Shown here in pieces: positions 36,464-48,309 of a stretch of 64,000 nt of DNA. The stretch comes from Linanthus parryae (lineage: Eukaryota; Streptophyta; Magnoliopsida; Ericales; Polemoniaceae). The notes beneath the pieces were generated by a model, which was not told the DNA's origin, did no database searches, and saw nothing but the letters and a program-made list of their open reading frames with translations. A program made the position numbers and the translations under genes. The stretch is taken from positions 20,147,001 to 20,211,000 of the forward strand of contig JALGPY010000003.1 in the NCBI GenBank assembly GCA_023055425.1. The letters run 5' to 3'. How positions within the stretch are numbered: position 1 is the first letter of the stretch; each line of letters opens with the position of its first letter.

Positions 36464-38000
36464 TTATGCATGCGCAAGGAGTTCCAGTTTCTTCACCAAT
36501 TTGTCAAAAGCCAAGCAGGATGAACCATCTGGAGTAGCGGCAGCTTCTTCTGCCATTTTCTTCCACTCCATAGCTTTCTTCTTTATTTTCATCCCCTCAT
36601 TTCCTCCCATAAGTTCTCTAACAAGTTTCTCCACTTCCTCTCTATTAACACGATTGCCCTCCATCTCCAAACCTGCCTTCCAATCCGAGCAAATGTACTT
36701 GCAATTCGTTGGTTGATCGGCAACGAAAGGCCAACAAATCATCGCCACTCCTGCAGAGAGGCTCTCAATCGTCGAGTTCCACCCACAGTGTGTTAAGAAT
36801 CCCCCCACAGAAGGGTGGTTCAGGACTTGCTCTTGAGGACACCAGCTTGCAATTAGACCTCTTTCTTTTATTTCTTCCTGAAATTCAGGAGACAAGACCG
36901 CGGACTCACCAATCACAAGATCCGACCTAACTATCAACAAGAATTTGCAACCGCTATTTGCAAGTCCCCATCCGATTTCTGCGAGTTGTTGGCTTGTTAT
37001 GTGTACTATGCTACCGAGGTTCACATATATGACAGAGCCTGGCTGTTTAGAATCTAGCCATCCAATACATTCAGACTCTTCTTTCCACATGTTAAATCCG
37101 ATAGAGTTAGAAACACTTTCTTGTCGCGGTGTTTCTTGACTTGCAAGTAACTGGAGAGGGCCTATTGCATGGAGATCCGGCAATATTTGTGAAAGCGCAT
37201 CTAGAACATCACTCTCCAAGTCATAAAATGTGTGTATGATGTGCGCTGAAACATCGGCAGACGTTCTAATGGATTCCATAGGGAAGTAGAACCCAATAGC
37301 ATTTGGATCAGTGATCCGGATATTGCTTGGGAGATCCTTTAAACGGATATTTTTCATCCCCGGGATCCAGTCTATGACCGTATCCAAATACCCATTCATC
37401 AGATAGCTTTCATCTGCAACCAAGAATCATATATATTTCAGTCAGACTAAACGTTTTAGTGCCAAGAAAAAATTGACCCTTTTAAAGATGAAAATAGATT
37501 TAACCTTTGAGTGGTGTGAGCCCTTTCTGGACTAAAGCAGGAAACTGATGATAGCCCATGAGACTACAAGCTGAGACGGTCCAGAAGCGTATGACAGGGA
37601 TTTTCAATGACTGAGGCTGTGGAACGGTGAACGGCATAAAACCATCCGAGATAATAGAAGTAACAGGAGGGATTCCATTAGTTTCTTCTAAATTTTGAAG
37701 GAGGTTTATGAACGGGGTGGGACCCATTTTTTGAAGGGATGCAACAAGTGGACGCCCATCTCTGTGGCCATTAGCATCCGAAGGTGGTAGGCCATCTGGG
37801 ATTGTCTTGAAATTGAAGTCAGGCTTGCCATCTAGAGAATGAAGGCCTCTGGCTCTGAGTATGCAGTTGTGGTTGTGCTCAGTGTTCACAAAGGTTATGT
37901 AAAAGCCCCTACCGTGGAGCAACTTTGCGAGTTTCATCATAGCTCCAATGTGGCTCTGAATCGGGAATGGGATACAAACAATGTGTGGTGTATCCGCCAT
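36464..38000 (-). CDS. UGT85A-like: UDP-glycosyltransferase, UGT85A type, two exons, intact
   Basis: A family-1 plant glycosyltransferase that would move glucose from UDP-glucose to a small hydroxylated acceptor (UGT85 members act on cyanohydrins, terpenols, cytokinins and iridoids) in the cytosol. Exon 1 is 38000-37505 and exon 2 is 37413-36464. Joining them gives 481 residues without a stop, the normal family length. Visible are catalytic His17 (QSHIG block) and Asp119. The UGT85A block DWIPGMKNIRLKDLPS follows exon 1. A full 44-residue PSPG box runs from Trp356 to Gln399, and the final Gln favours UDP-glucose. Unusual features are QSH for the common QGH and GVAMICWPFVADQ in the PSPG. No signal peptide or membrane segment. 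It is the only clearly intact gene here, so its substrate cannot be inferred from neighbours. Confidence 0.95.
37414..37504 (-). other. UGT intron, 91 bp
   Basis: On the - strand it starts GTTAAATC and ends GGTTGCAG. It is a phase-1 intron splitting an aspartate codon (G + AT) between PLK and ESYL. This is the position of the single intron in plant UGT85A genes. AT-rich, as plant introns are. Confidence 0.93.
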
Positions 38001-38072
38001 CGTCGAGAAAACTGAGGGCGATTGCTGGCTAGAAAGAAATCGGCTAATTGCCTCATACAGAGAAGACTTGAG

Positions 38073-38080
38073 CTTTTATA
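38073..38080 (-). promoter_or_regulatory. TATA box of the UGT gene
   Basis: TATAAAAG on the - strand, in CACTATAAAAGC, 73 bp before the ATG. Transcription would start near 38045, giving a leader of about 45 bases. Confidence 0.75.
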
Positions 38081-38083
38081 GTG

Positions 38084-38769
38084 AAGAATGAGAATTCCTA
38101 ATTGCTCAAATTCAATGTTTTTTTTTTTTTTTCGATGCAGCGGAAAGACAAATTCAATGTTTTATGTCTGTCACTTTGTCTACATACAAAGAACGAAAAT
38201 GTACTGAATTGCCAAATTCCATATCCTAGTGGCATTTGTCATTTGGTTTATCTTTTCGGCTGGACATGTGTTGTGCCAATTTGACCTCGCATCTAATTAT
38301 TACCAAGTACTATGGTTTTACTGAATTTAAAATGCCACAACACATGTGTATTAATTAATTAATTCCTTAATTTGTCTAATCTATAAAGGATTTGGATCAT
38401 ATCCGTGCTTTCCTCTAGCCCCAGCAGTTAATTGGAATCGACATTTGTCAATTAGTTTTTGGGAAAAGAAATTAGGTAAAGAGGATGTTTGTAGAAATAG
38501 ATAAATATCCCAATCAGAGCATGACACGTGGCTTTGAAAAAAAAAATTAACACAAATATGAGTTTAACTAACGGAAAAGTCAACACGGATAAGGTGTTGA
38601 CATGTGTAACGCTTATTTGGAATTCCAACTGATAAAAAATATTTAATTTGTCAACATATCAAGGTAAATATATTACATGTTGACTCATCACCTAACTTTC
38701 AAATTTCTAATTAACAAATAATTTTATAACTTGCCCAATTAATAACAACAACTAATCTATATCTATATT
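38084..38769. other. UGT upstream region
   Basis: AT-rich DNA with a T-run near 38118-38132. No ORF that looks real. It holds the regulatory motifs listed separately and then merges into AT-rich repeats. Confidence 0.5.
38524..38532 (-). promoter_or_regulatory. ABRE/G-box candidate upstream of UGT
   Basis: ACACGTGGC on the + strand, a full match to the abscisic acid response element with its G-box core CACGTG (38525-38530), about 525 bp upstream of the ATG. W-box-like AGTCAA (near 38578) and TTGACT (near 38681) also occur. Motif matches alone; stress control of the gene is an inference. Confidence 0.4.
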
Positions 38770-39479
38770 ATTTTATATATAAAAGCTAGGAGGTGAGTAA
38801 ATAATCACTTTCCATATGCCATTTGTCATCCACATCACTCTCCATATGACATTTATCATCCACATCATGGCATATATGTCACGTGAAAGCCAATTAAAAT
38901 GTTTCACTTAATTCTATATAAATAAGTAGGATGTGCAATGCAAGATAAAATAGTAATTTACATTAATTATCAAAATTGTAACTTATTGCATTGAAGAGTC
39001 AACATTCAAAGATAAAATTGTAACTTATTTACATTAATTATCAACATGTACATAGTTATGTTATTTATTTTATTATTTATATAAAAACAACATTCAAAGA
39101 AATTAAATTACAATGGGGAGAGTAATTTTAAAATGCCTATCTTTTTCCTATTTTTAAGAAAAAAATGCTTATTTTTATTTGTACTTTCACACCTTTAATG
39201 AATGCATTTATTTATAAATCAAAACATATTCATTTTATACCTTTAGCACGATAAGGAATAAATGACTACTTTTTTAATGAGTATGGTTTAATTGAAATAA
39301 AATTGTCTTTCGAAATCAATCAATAACAAATAAAATTACTAATTAACATATATAGAATATATATCCACAACCTTATTAAAATGTAAGAGGAGATGAAACG
39401 CTATATTATTTGAATATTCAAATTTTACGCTTGACAAGAAATGCAGTTATTTGAATATATATCCACAAGAAATGCAGTA
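38770..39479. repeat. AT-rich repeat, copy 1 (head and body)
   Basis: A head (TATATATAAAAGCTAGGAGG and onward) of about 150 bp plus a body of about 540 bp. The body recurs at 40771-41310 and 41667-42206 with few changes, and weaker relatives occur at about 42400-42600 and 57310-57560. The head resembles the AT-rich 5' ends of plant Helitrons, but no CTRR end with hairpin was found, so the class is open. Confidence 0.75.
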
Positions 39480-40776
39480 TTCTATATAGGCTTAATTACT
39501 TAATGCATACCCCCAGTATACCCAAACTAACACATTGCAACCCCCACATTTAGAATAGGCTTATTGCATCCCCCAGTTTCAACAAGTCCTACTTGTTGAA
39601 ACTGGTAAAATTATTCTTTCAAATATTTAACGGAGTTAACCGTTAGTTGACAATCACATCCTTTTGTTCAAGGGTAAATTTGTCTCTCCCACACACTAGT
39701 AATAGTATCCTAATCACTGCCGGTGCTTCCACCATATATCGTCGCCGCATAATCCAGATACCGGCGAACCAGCCATTCCGGTGAACCAATCATCAACCCC
39801 ATCTCCACCAGAGCACAACCACTTCCCGGCGACATCAAAATACAGATCTTAAAACCGCCTCCATAGCCTCCTCCATTGAAGCCGGTAACAGGAGGGAGGG
39901 AGGGAGAAGGTCAACATAGAGAGTGAGATAGAGCGGCCGTATGCCTTTACAGGGAGAATTTGAACATGCATTTCAAAAAACACCAATTGATTCAACCCAT
40001 AATCAGAAGATACATCAATAAACTGAAAAGGGGAAAAATTCAATACCCAATCCCTAAAAAAAAAGTGAAGAACAATAAATTGATTCAAGCAAAACCCAAA
40101 AACAAACCTTCCGAATCAATTCAAAGGCCTCCATTCTTGCACCCAAATACAAATCCCCATTCCTTAAGCGAGACATGCATGTTTTCTTCATATTCTTCTA
40201 TCCACCATCATCATGAGCTGCAAGGGTTCACAGTTTCCGCGAGGAAATCAGCCGAGTTTCTTTCCCTTTCGATCTCTGAAGTTTCTCTGATCAGATCCTT
40301 ATTGTCGTCGCCTTCATCTCTTCGACCTCAAATAGCGATTTTGGGGATGGAGATTTCTGGTTCAAGGACTTGAAAGCTTACCCAGAGCGATCTCACGAGA
40401 GTTGTGTCGTCTTCGTTTCTTTCTTCTTTGATGCACACCCCTTCAATCTTTTCCATATTCATTCTTATAGATGACAGAGAAGGCAGAGAGACGGGAGAGA
40501 GAATGATATTCATCCTCTCATCTTCCTTGTCCTTATCTTCATCTTATTTAGTTTTTGATTTTCTTTATTTTACTTTCAGATTTTTATATGAATTTCTTGA
40601 TTGACAATTATACCCTCACTGTATAGATGGTGTTTGGATGAATAATTTTACCAGTTTCAACAAGTATGAATAATTGCAACTGGGGGATGCAATAAGCCCA
40701 TTCTAGAAGTGGGGGTTGCAATGTGTTAGTTTAGGCATACTGGGGGTATGCATTAAGTAATTAAGCCTTCTATATA
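39480..40776. mobile_element. Mutator-like element, 9-bp target duplication TTCTATATA
   Basis: The element is 39489-40767 (1279 bp) and the duplications are 39480-39488 and 40768-40776. Terminal inverted repeats of about 125-130 bp start GGCTTAATTACTTAATGCAT at both ends and differ at only a few sites. Nine-base duplication and long TIRs define the Mutator superfamily. The interior (about 39700-40620) is gene-like in composition with ORFs on both strands (for example 39960-40373 on +) but no transposase motif, so it is non-autonomous and possibly a Pack-MULE carrying captured gene pieces. Confidence 0.9.
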
Positions 40777-41489
40777 AATAAGTAGCTAGGATGTGCAATG
40801 CAAAATAAAGTAGTAATTTACATTAATTATAAAAATTGTAACTTATTGCATTGAAGTGTCAACATTCAAAGATAAAATTATAACTTATTTACATTAATTA
40901 TCAAACTGTACATAGTTATGTTATTTATTTTATTATTTATAAAAAAACAACATTCAAAGAAAATTAAATTACAACGGGGAGAGTAATTTTAAAATGCCTA
41001 TATTTTTCCTATTTTTGAGAAAAAAAATACTTATTTTTATTTGTACTTTCACACCTTTAATGAATGCATTTATTTATAAATCAAAACATATTCATTTTAT
41101 ACCTTTAGCACGATAAGGAATAAATGACTACTTTTTTAATGAGTATGGTTTAATTGAAATAAAATTGTCTTTCGAAATCAATCAATAACAAATAAAATTA
41201 CTAATTAACATATATAGAATATATATCCACAACCTTATTAAAATGTAAGAGGAGATGAAACGCTATATTATTTGAATATTCAAATTTTACGCTTGACAAG
41301 AAATGCAGTGATTAAATGTAGCAACTGAGATGTTACAAAATAGTGATTTTCCTTTTGTATGAGTTTGATTAATAATATTTGAAATCTAAAATATATGTTT
41401 GATCACACCTGGACATTACTTCTCGCAAATAGGTTATTCAAATCACCCACATTTATTTTGTATGTTAAATGTTTTTGTTCAATTCTAAC

Positions 41490-41490
<1 letters not shown>
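40777..41490. repeat. AT-rich repeat, copy 2 (body and tail)
   Basis: Body with start split by the Mutator-like element, then a 180-bp tail (from GATTAAATGTAGCAACTGAG). A (TA)n run at 41491-41525 separates it from copy 3. Confidence 0.8.
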
Positions 41491-41520
<30 letters not shown>

Positions 41521-41533
<13 letters not shown>

Positions 41534-42400
41534 AAAGCTAGGAGGTGAGTAAATAATCACTCTCCATATGCCATTTATTTTACACATCACTCTCCATATG
41601 ACATTTGTCATCCACATCATGGCATATATGTCACTTGGTAGCCAATTAAAATGCTCCACATAATTCTATATAAATAAGTAGCTAGGATGTGCAATGCAAA
41701 ATAAAGTAGTAATTTACATTAATTATAAAAATTGTAACTTATTGCATTGAAGTGTCAACATTCAAAGATAAAATTATAACTTATTTACATTAATTATCAA
41801 ACTGTACATAGTTATGTTATTTATTTTATTATTTATAAAAAACAACATTCAAAGAAAATTAAATTACAACGGGGAGAGTAATTTTAAAATGCCTATATTT
41901 TTCCTATTTTTGAGAAAAAAAATACTTATTTTTATTTGTATTTTAACACCTTTAATGAATGCATTTATTTATAAATGAAAACATATTCATTTTATATCTT
42001 TTTCACGATAAGGAATAAATGACTACTTTTTTAATGAGTATGGTTTAATTGAAATTAAATTGTCTTTCAAAATCAATCAATAGCAAATAAAAGCACTAAT
42101 TAACATATATAGAATATATATCCACAACCTTTTTAAAATGTAAGAGCAGATAAACCGCTATATTATTTGAATATTCACATTTTACACTTGACAAGAAATG
42201 CACTGATTAAATGTAACAACTTAGATGTTACAAAATAGTGATTTTCCTTTGGTATGATTTTGATTAATAATAATATAAATCTAATATATATGTTTGATCA
42301 CACTTGGACATTGCTTCTCGCAAATTGGTTACTCAAAGCACCCACAATTATTTTGTACGTTAAATGTTTGTTCAATTCTAACAATTGTAGAATTTTTTCC
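41521..42400. repeat. AT-rich repeat, copy 3 (head, body, tail)
   Basis: The most complete copy, about 880 bp, with all three segments in order. Copies 2 and 3 are spaced 896 bp apart and look like a tandem duplication. Confidence 0.8.
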
Positions 42401-43070
42401 CTTAACTGTGGCTTGACATTGACTACTACTTTTCTAAACATAGCTATGTTACTTACGTATTATTTATAAAAGAAATTTTTAATTTGAATTAAATTAGAAG
42501 GGGTGAGAGTGAAGTTGAAACAACTACTTCTTTCTACTGATAGAATATACATTCCTTTCAACAAAACATATGCATTTTATTTGATCGCAAAATAGGAAAG
42601 AAAATATCCAAAAGTTCAGAATAAGTATTGCCTCCAAATATTTTTATGTTAAAATTTTATGAATAACATATCAGAATTTACATACCGCTTAGTTTTTTGA
42701 AAATATTAAGGGATGTAAAAATAGTGGTTCTATGTGATTGTCGAAATGGTACACTTCACAGGAAGTACCATAAATAAATATAAAATATTATCAACGTTAA
42801 AACTGCATTCCACAAATTACATAGCATTGTCGATTGATTTGAATCAAATTTCAAATTTCCTTCAATATGAAACTAACTTTTATAAATTTAACAATGAAAA
42901 CTATAAAATATGTCGTAATTACACCATGTATTTGCTTAAACATAACCCATGACTCACTCAACACTTTCAAAATTAAATTTTCCAGATGTGTTTCTTCAAT
43001 TTTAATAATCAAAATTGATAATCCGTTTTTCTAAATAAGAAAATGACTACAAACAAGACTTTCGTAAAGA
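42401..43070. repeat. Degenerate AT-rich repeat with inverted arm
   Basis: 42400-42600 is a diverged relative of the repeat body. 42906-43007 matches the reverse complement of 57896-57995 over about 100 bp, so these arms bracket the E array. No gene seen. Confidence 0.65.
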
Positions 43071-43075
43071 GCTTG

Positions 43076-45681
43076 TGAAACAACCCTGGAACCTACGATT
43101 CCTTGCTAGTGCAACCAAACGGAAATCCAAAGTGCATTCAATTGATAAAATCGGAGAAAAACCTCCAACAATAGTTTGAATGAAATAATAACATCGTCTA
43201 AATTCTCTAAAATAGAAACTCCTACTCAAATACTAAATGATTCTTAGCTTGCTCATAGCTCCAGCTTACGTGTGCGCATCCCCCACCTTATTCATAACCT
43301 GCGGGTTTTCAAATAGCAACAGCCGACCGCAGAAAACGTTTATCAGTAAAAACTGAGTAAGCATACATCACAACATGTAAAACAGAGTAGGCTAACAGTA
43401 AAAGAAATAAACACATTTTAATCGATGCTTTGGTTGAGGCGTAGCCTACGAGCCCCAACGGGTGCGATGTAAACAGAGAGGTCACGATGCAATAAATCCA
43501 ATAATGGGGGTACATTCTTGGGTATACCAATTTCTCCCCGGACGTTAGTAGATAGCCCTTCGCTATCCCACCCTAACCATTCTAATGAGACCTTAAGTGT
43601 CGACACCCCTATACAGTCATGACCTAAACATGCATAGGTAGTACTCATAAATTCCACGATAAATAAAAAGGGTATGAACCCTAGGGAAATCACTCAATTG
43701 TGTTCCCGGCAATAGCCTTCACGCACATCCTCTGTACATCATTCTCAATTCCATTATCATTCATTAATCCTTCCACACGATTCACACGAGTACTATAAGT
43801 TTGAAATCCACAAGCTTCTCAAAATATTTTAACAGTATTGAAGTAACTCACACAAAACATCACATTTTGATAGTTGAAGGTGTTGTGCACATATACTTAC
43901 TTGGATTGGAAGAGAGATCGTCACACGAAAGCAAACAACCTTCTAGTACTCGTAGTATGGATCCTCCACAAATTCACCGTCTATGAACTCGGTGTCTACA
44001 ATAGCAAATATTTTCCTAATCAATATTCCGCTAACTAAAATAGTGCACACGGTCCTATATGCAAGTGTAACCCCCCACATATTCCTAATTAAATCTTATA
44101 ACAACCTTATCACTTATTAGTACTAACCTAGCGAATATTTATTCAAATGTATTTTTTTTATAAAAGAACTAATTAAAAATAAACTTAGATTATTTATTTA
44201 TTGGCATAGTAAAGATAACTATTTAACTCGAAAGATTAAATTAAAAGCTAAAGACTCGTTTATTAATATTATTATAAAAGTTACATTAAAACAAAAATGT
44301 TATTAACTAAGAAAACCCTTTTTTTCAATTTACACAAAATTATGTTATTTAGTCGCAAACGAAAATAACTAGCACTTTATTTGCATTAATAATATACTAT
44401 TAACAAAACAATGATATTTTTACTTTGCAAAAACAGATTATTGGAATATTTAATTAAAACAAGGTATGCTAGTTTACACTAAATAGATAAGAAACTAATG
44501 TTACTACTAGTATTCCCAAAGTTTTTCATAACGTGCAAAATAAACCCCACAAGTTACAACACAACCCAGCCCATTTTTTCCCTATATGTCTAACTAACAC
44601 AAGTACACAACCCAAAAACAAAACAAAAAAAAAAAATAATAAAAGAAAAGAGAAAAAAAACAGAGAACTGGGTTCTCTTTTTGCACCCGACAGAGGAGAC
44701 GGGAATACAGAGACGACGACGAGGGACGAGGAAGGACGGCGGAGATCGCACGGTGGCGAGGACAACGAAGGCGAGGACGCAAGGAGAGGACGTCGCACGG
44801 CGGAACGAGCTGGGCTCGCTTGGACCCGGTCGAATTTCGGCCGAGTTCCGGCTGGGTTTTCCGGCGAACCGAACGGGAGAGAGAGAGGGCGAGATTGCGA
44901 GAGAGAACGGTGGTGGCGACGAAGAGGAGGATGCCGGTGACGGCGGTGGAGCAGAGGCGAGGGACGCTTGGGATTCGGCCGGACTTGGTTGGGTTCCGTC
45001 GGACCTGTTTTTTCCGGCGAAACAGGGGCAGCAAGAGGAGGGAGAGAGCTCGGGCTTTTGGGTGTGAAAAACTCTACCTTTGCAGTGGGTTTATATAGAC
45101 TCGGATTGAAGAATCCGGCAACAATTAGGAGAGTTTCCTGGTTGTTTTCGATTCCGAATCGAACCGCAAAATTGGGTAAAATTGTTTTCTTGAAACGAAA
45201 GAATTGGGTTTTATCGAACAGGGGGTGAATTGGGACGGGTTGGTGGTTAGTTTGTGTCGGAGGTGGAGTTGGCTTGGCGGAGAAATCGCCGGAGAAGGAA
45301 ACGGAGATGAATCTCCTGTTCGTTGTTGGGGAAGAAGATGAAAGGTGGAGGTATTCAGTGTGGCTGGCACATCGCGTGACGCGGGGGCTGGTCACGCGCA
45401 ATTAATTAAAAAAAATGTGACGTTTGGGCACGTTAAAAATGTAATACGACCCACAACTTTTTAATAACTAAAACTTATATAACTTTTATAACTTTTACTA
45501 AAAATCATATATAAACAAAAAGTTCAAAATATTATTTTTCTTAACTTATAATTATATATATGTATAAAAAATAATATATATAACACCTAGAAATAAAGAA
45601 AAATACTTTTATAAATTCTATTAATGGCCCAAAATATTCAATAATTTCCTAAAAATACCCCCAAAATTACGGGGTATTACA
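43076..45681 (-). repeat. LTR1 of the E array (2606 bp)
   Basis: In - strand sense it starts TGTAATACCCCG and ends GGTTGTTTCA. TATA box at 45090-45097, a GC-rich leader block (44690-45060), GTAAGT (complement of 43895-43900) and palindrome at 43597-43606. Long ORFs over the GC-rich block (such as 44526-45401) run across the TATA box and are not proposed as genes. Confidence 0.94.
45090..45097 (-). promoter_or_regulatory. TATA box of E LTR1
   Basis: TATATAAA in CTATATAAACCC, identical in LTR3 (52358-52365) and in G2. Confidence 0.7.
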
Positions 45682-45867
45682 TCACATCTACCTTAAAACA
45701 AAGCTTCGTCCCCGAAGCTTAAACTAACTCCCTGATGCAATGTATGAAATTCTAATGCACAAGTTATAGCAAGACATGTAATACGAAACAAGACGGTTAT
45801 TGAAATGTACGGCTGTTAAATCACATCTCCCTTAAAAGGAGTGACGTCCCCGTCACTCGACTCGTAC

Positions 45868-48297
45868 CTAGTCGAAAAGGTGTGGGTAACGTTTTTTCAT
45901 GTCTTCTTCGGCTTCCCACGTTGCTTCTTCAGTGAGATGGTTCGACCAAAGAACCTTAACCAACGCAGTTGACTTGGTACGGGTTTCCCTAGTCTTTCGA
46001 TCTAAGATTTTGATTGGTTTCTCTTCATAAGTGAGGGATGGATCAAGTTCAACTGGTTCGGGATCAAGGATATGGTTCGGGTCATGGATATAAGGTTTGA
46101 GTTGAGAGACATGGAAAACATTATGGACTCGTCCTAGGTTGTTAGGAAGATTAAGGCGATAGGCTACGTCTCCGATCCGATCCAAAACTTCATAGGGTCC
46201 AATGAATTTAGGACTTAGCTTTCCTTTCTGGTTAAAACGCATAACCCCCTTCGTCGGTGAGACCTTTAGGAACACTTTGTCACCAACCTTAAATTCAAGT
46301 GGTCTTCTTTTCGTATCTGCGTAAGACTTCTGTCGATCTTGCGCCGCCTTCATCCTTTGCTGAATCATCCGAATCTGGTTCGTCGACTCCTCTATCATTT
46401 GAGTTCCTAGAATGACTGTCTCGCTAATGTCGCTCCAACACAAAGGTGTCCTACACCTCCTTCCATACAACGCCTCATAGGGTGACATGCCTATGCTAGC
46501 ATGATAGCTGTTGTTGTACGAGAATTCGATAAGTGGTAACTTGTCCACCCATGAACCTCCAAAGTTTATAATACAAGCTCTTAGCATGTCTTCCAGTGTC
46601 TGAATCGTCCTTTCAGATTGTCCATCCGTTGCTGGGTGAAAAGCTGTGCTAAATCGCAACTCAGTTCCCATAGCTTTCTGCAGCTCTTTCCAAAAGTGAG
46701 AAAAGAAATTCGGGTCCCTATCCGAAACAATTGAACTAGGTACTCCATGTAATCTTACAAAAATTCTAAATGTAAGCATCCGCTCTCTTTTCCATGTCTC
46801 ATGTGTCCTTCATGGGAATGAATCTAGCTGTTTTCGTCAGTCGATCGACTACCACCCAAATCTGATTGAGAAAATTTGTTGAAACGGGTAAAGCCGTAAC
46901 AAATTCCATTGAGATAGAATCCCATTTCCATACGGGTATTTCTAAAGGTTGCAACATCCCTCCAGGTCTCTTATGCTCAAATTTGACCTTTTGACAAGTC
47001 AAACATCGAGATACAAAGTCTGCTACTTCCTTCTTCATACCTTTCCTTCATGGTATTGGATCTTAACATCGTAATCCTTCACTAACTCTAACCACCTTCT
47101 TTGGCGCATATTCAGCTCCTTTTGCGTGAATATGTACTTCAAACTCTTGTGATCCGTGAAAATCTTACAAGTCGTACCGTAAAGGTAATGCCTCCAAATC
47201 TTCAATGCGAACACGATAGCCGCTAACTCCAAATCGTGGGTGGGGTAGTTCTCCTCGTAAGGCTTCAATTCTCTAGATGCATAGGCAATCACCTTTCCAT
47301 CTTGCCTCAGGACACATCCTAGGCCATGCTTCGAGCCATCACTGTATACTTCAAATTATCCTCCTTCGGTAGGTAAGGTCAAGACAGGTGCTGACGTTAA
47401 CCTATCCTTCAAAGTTTGGAATGCTTCCTCACACTTGCTGTCCCACACGTACTTGCTCGTCTTCTTCATTAATGTCGTCATAGGTTTGGCTATCTTAGAG
47501 AAATCATTCACAAATCTTCGATAGTAACCCGCCAATCCTAAGAAACTTCTTATCTCTGTCACGCTCTTTGGTGTGGGCCAGTCTTTTACTGCTGAAATCT
47601 TCCCTGGGTCCACTGACACACCTTCCTTGGATATAATATGCCCTAGAAATTGCACTCTATCCAACCAAAATTCACACTTCGATAACTTTCCGAACAACTT
47701 CTCCTCTCTTAGGGTTTCCAATACCTCCCTCAAATGTTGTTCATGTTCTTCTTTCCCTTTTGAGTAGATTAGAATGTCGTCGATGAAAACGACAACAAAC
47801 TTATCTAGGTACTTTTGAAGAACTCGGTTCATCAGTTCCATAAATGCTGCTGGAGCATTGGTGAGACCGAATGGCATTACCGTAAACTCGTAGTGGCCAT
47901 ACCGACTCCGAAATGTCGTTTTAGGAATATCCTGTTCAGCGATCCTAAGCTGGTGATATCTTGACCTTAAATCGATCTTCGAAAAGGTATCGGCTCCTTG
48001 TAATTGGTCGAACAAGTCGTCGATCCTGGGAAGTGGGTATCTATTCTTAACGGTTACACCATTTAACTCCCGGTAATCTATGCATAGTCTTAAACTTCCA
48101 TCCTTCTTCTTCACGAACAAAACTGGTGCTCCCCAGGGTGATACACTAGGTCTGATGAATCCATTGTCTAATAGCTCCTTAAGTTGTTCTTGTAGCTCCT
48201 TGAGCTCGGCTGGTGCCATCCTATATGGTGCCTTCGATATTGGTCCAGTCCCTGGTACTAAATCAATAGCAAAGTCTACGGCTCTCTTTGGCGGCAT
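45868..48297 (-). pseudogene. pol: E1 pol, with a 424-bp deletion
   Basis: On the - strand from 48297: reverse transcriptase with [15 protein letters not shown], RNase H ([21 protein letters not shown]), then directly the CLTCQKVKF end of the integrase zinc region, integrase core (SDRDPNF, SERTIQT) and chromodomain ([19 protein letters not shown]) to the stop at 45868. Compared with E2, the bases equivalent to 54311-54734 are missing at 47046, with TTTCC at both edges. This removes the end of RNase H and the first half of the HHCC domain and shifts the frame. A smaller defect lies near 46790. Confidence 0.92.
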
Positions 48298-48309
48298 TCC
48301 TGGAAGCTC

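Noticed and set aside
44526..45401. 291-codon minus-strand ORF in LTR1
   Set aside because: It runs across the LTR TATA box and is broken by a one-base change in LTR3, so it is a by-product of GC-rich LTR sequence.
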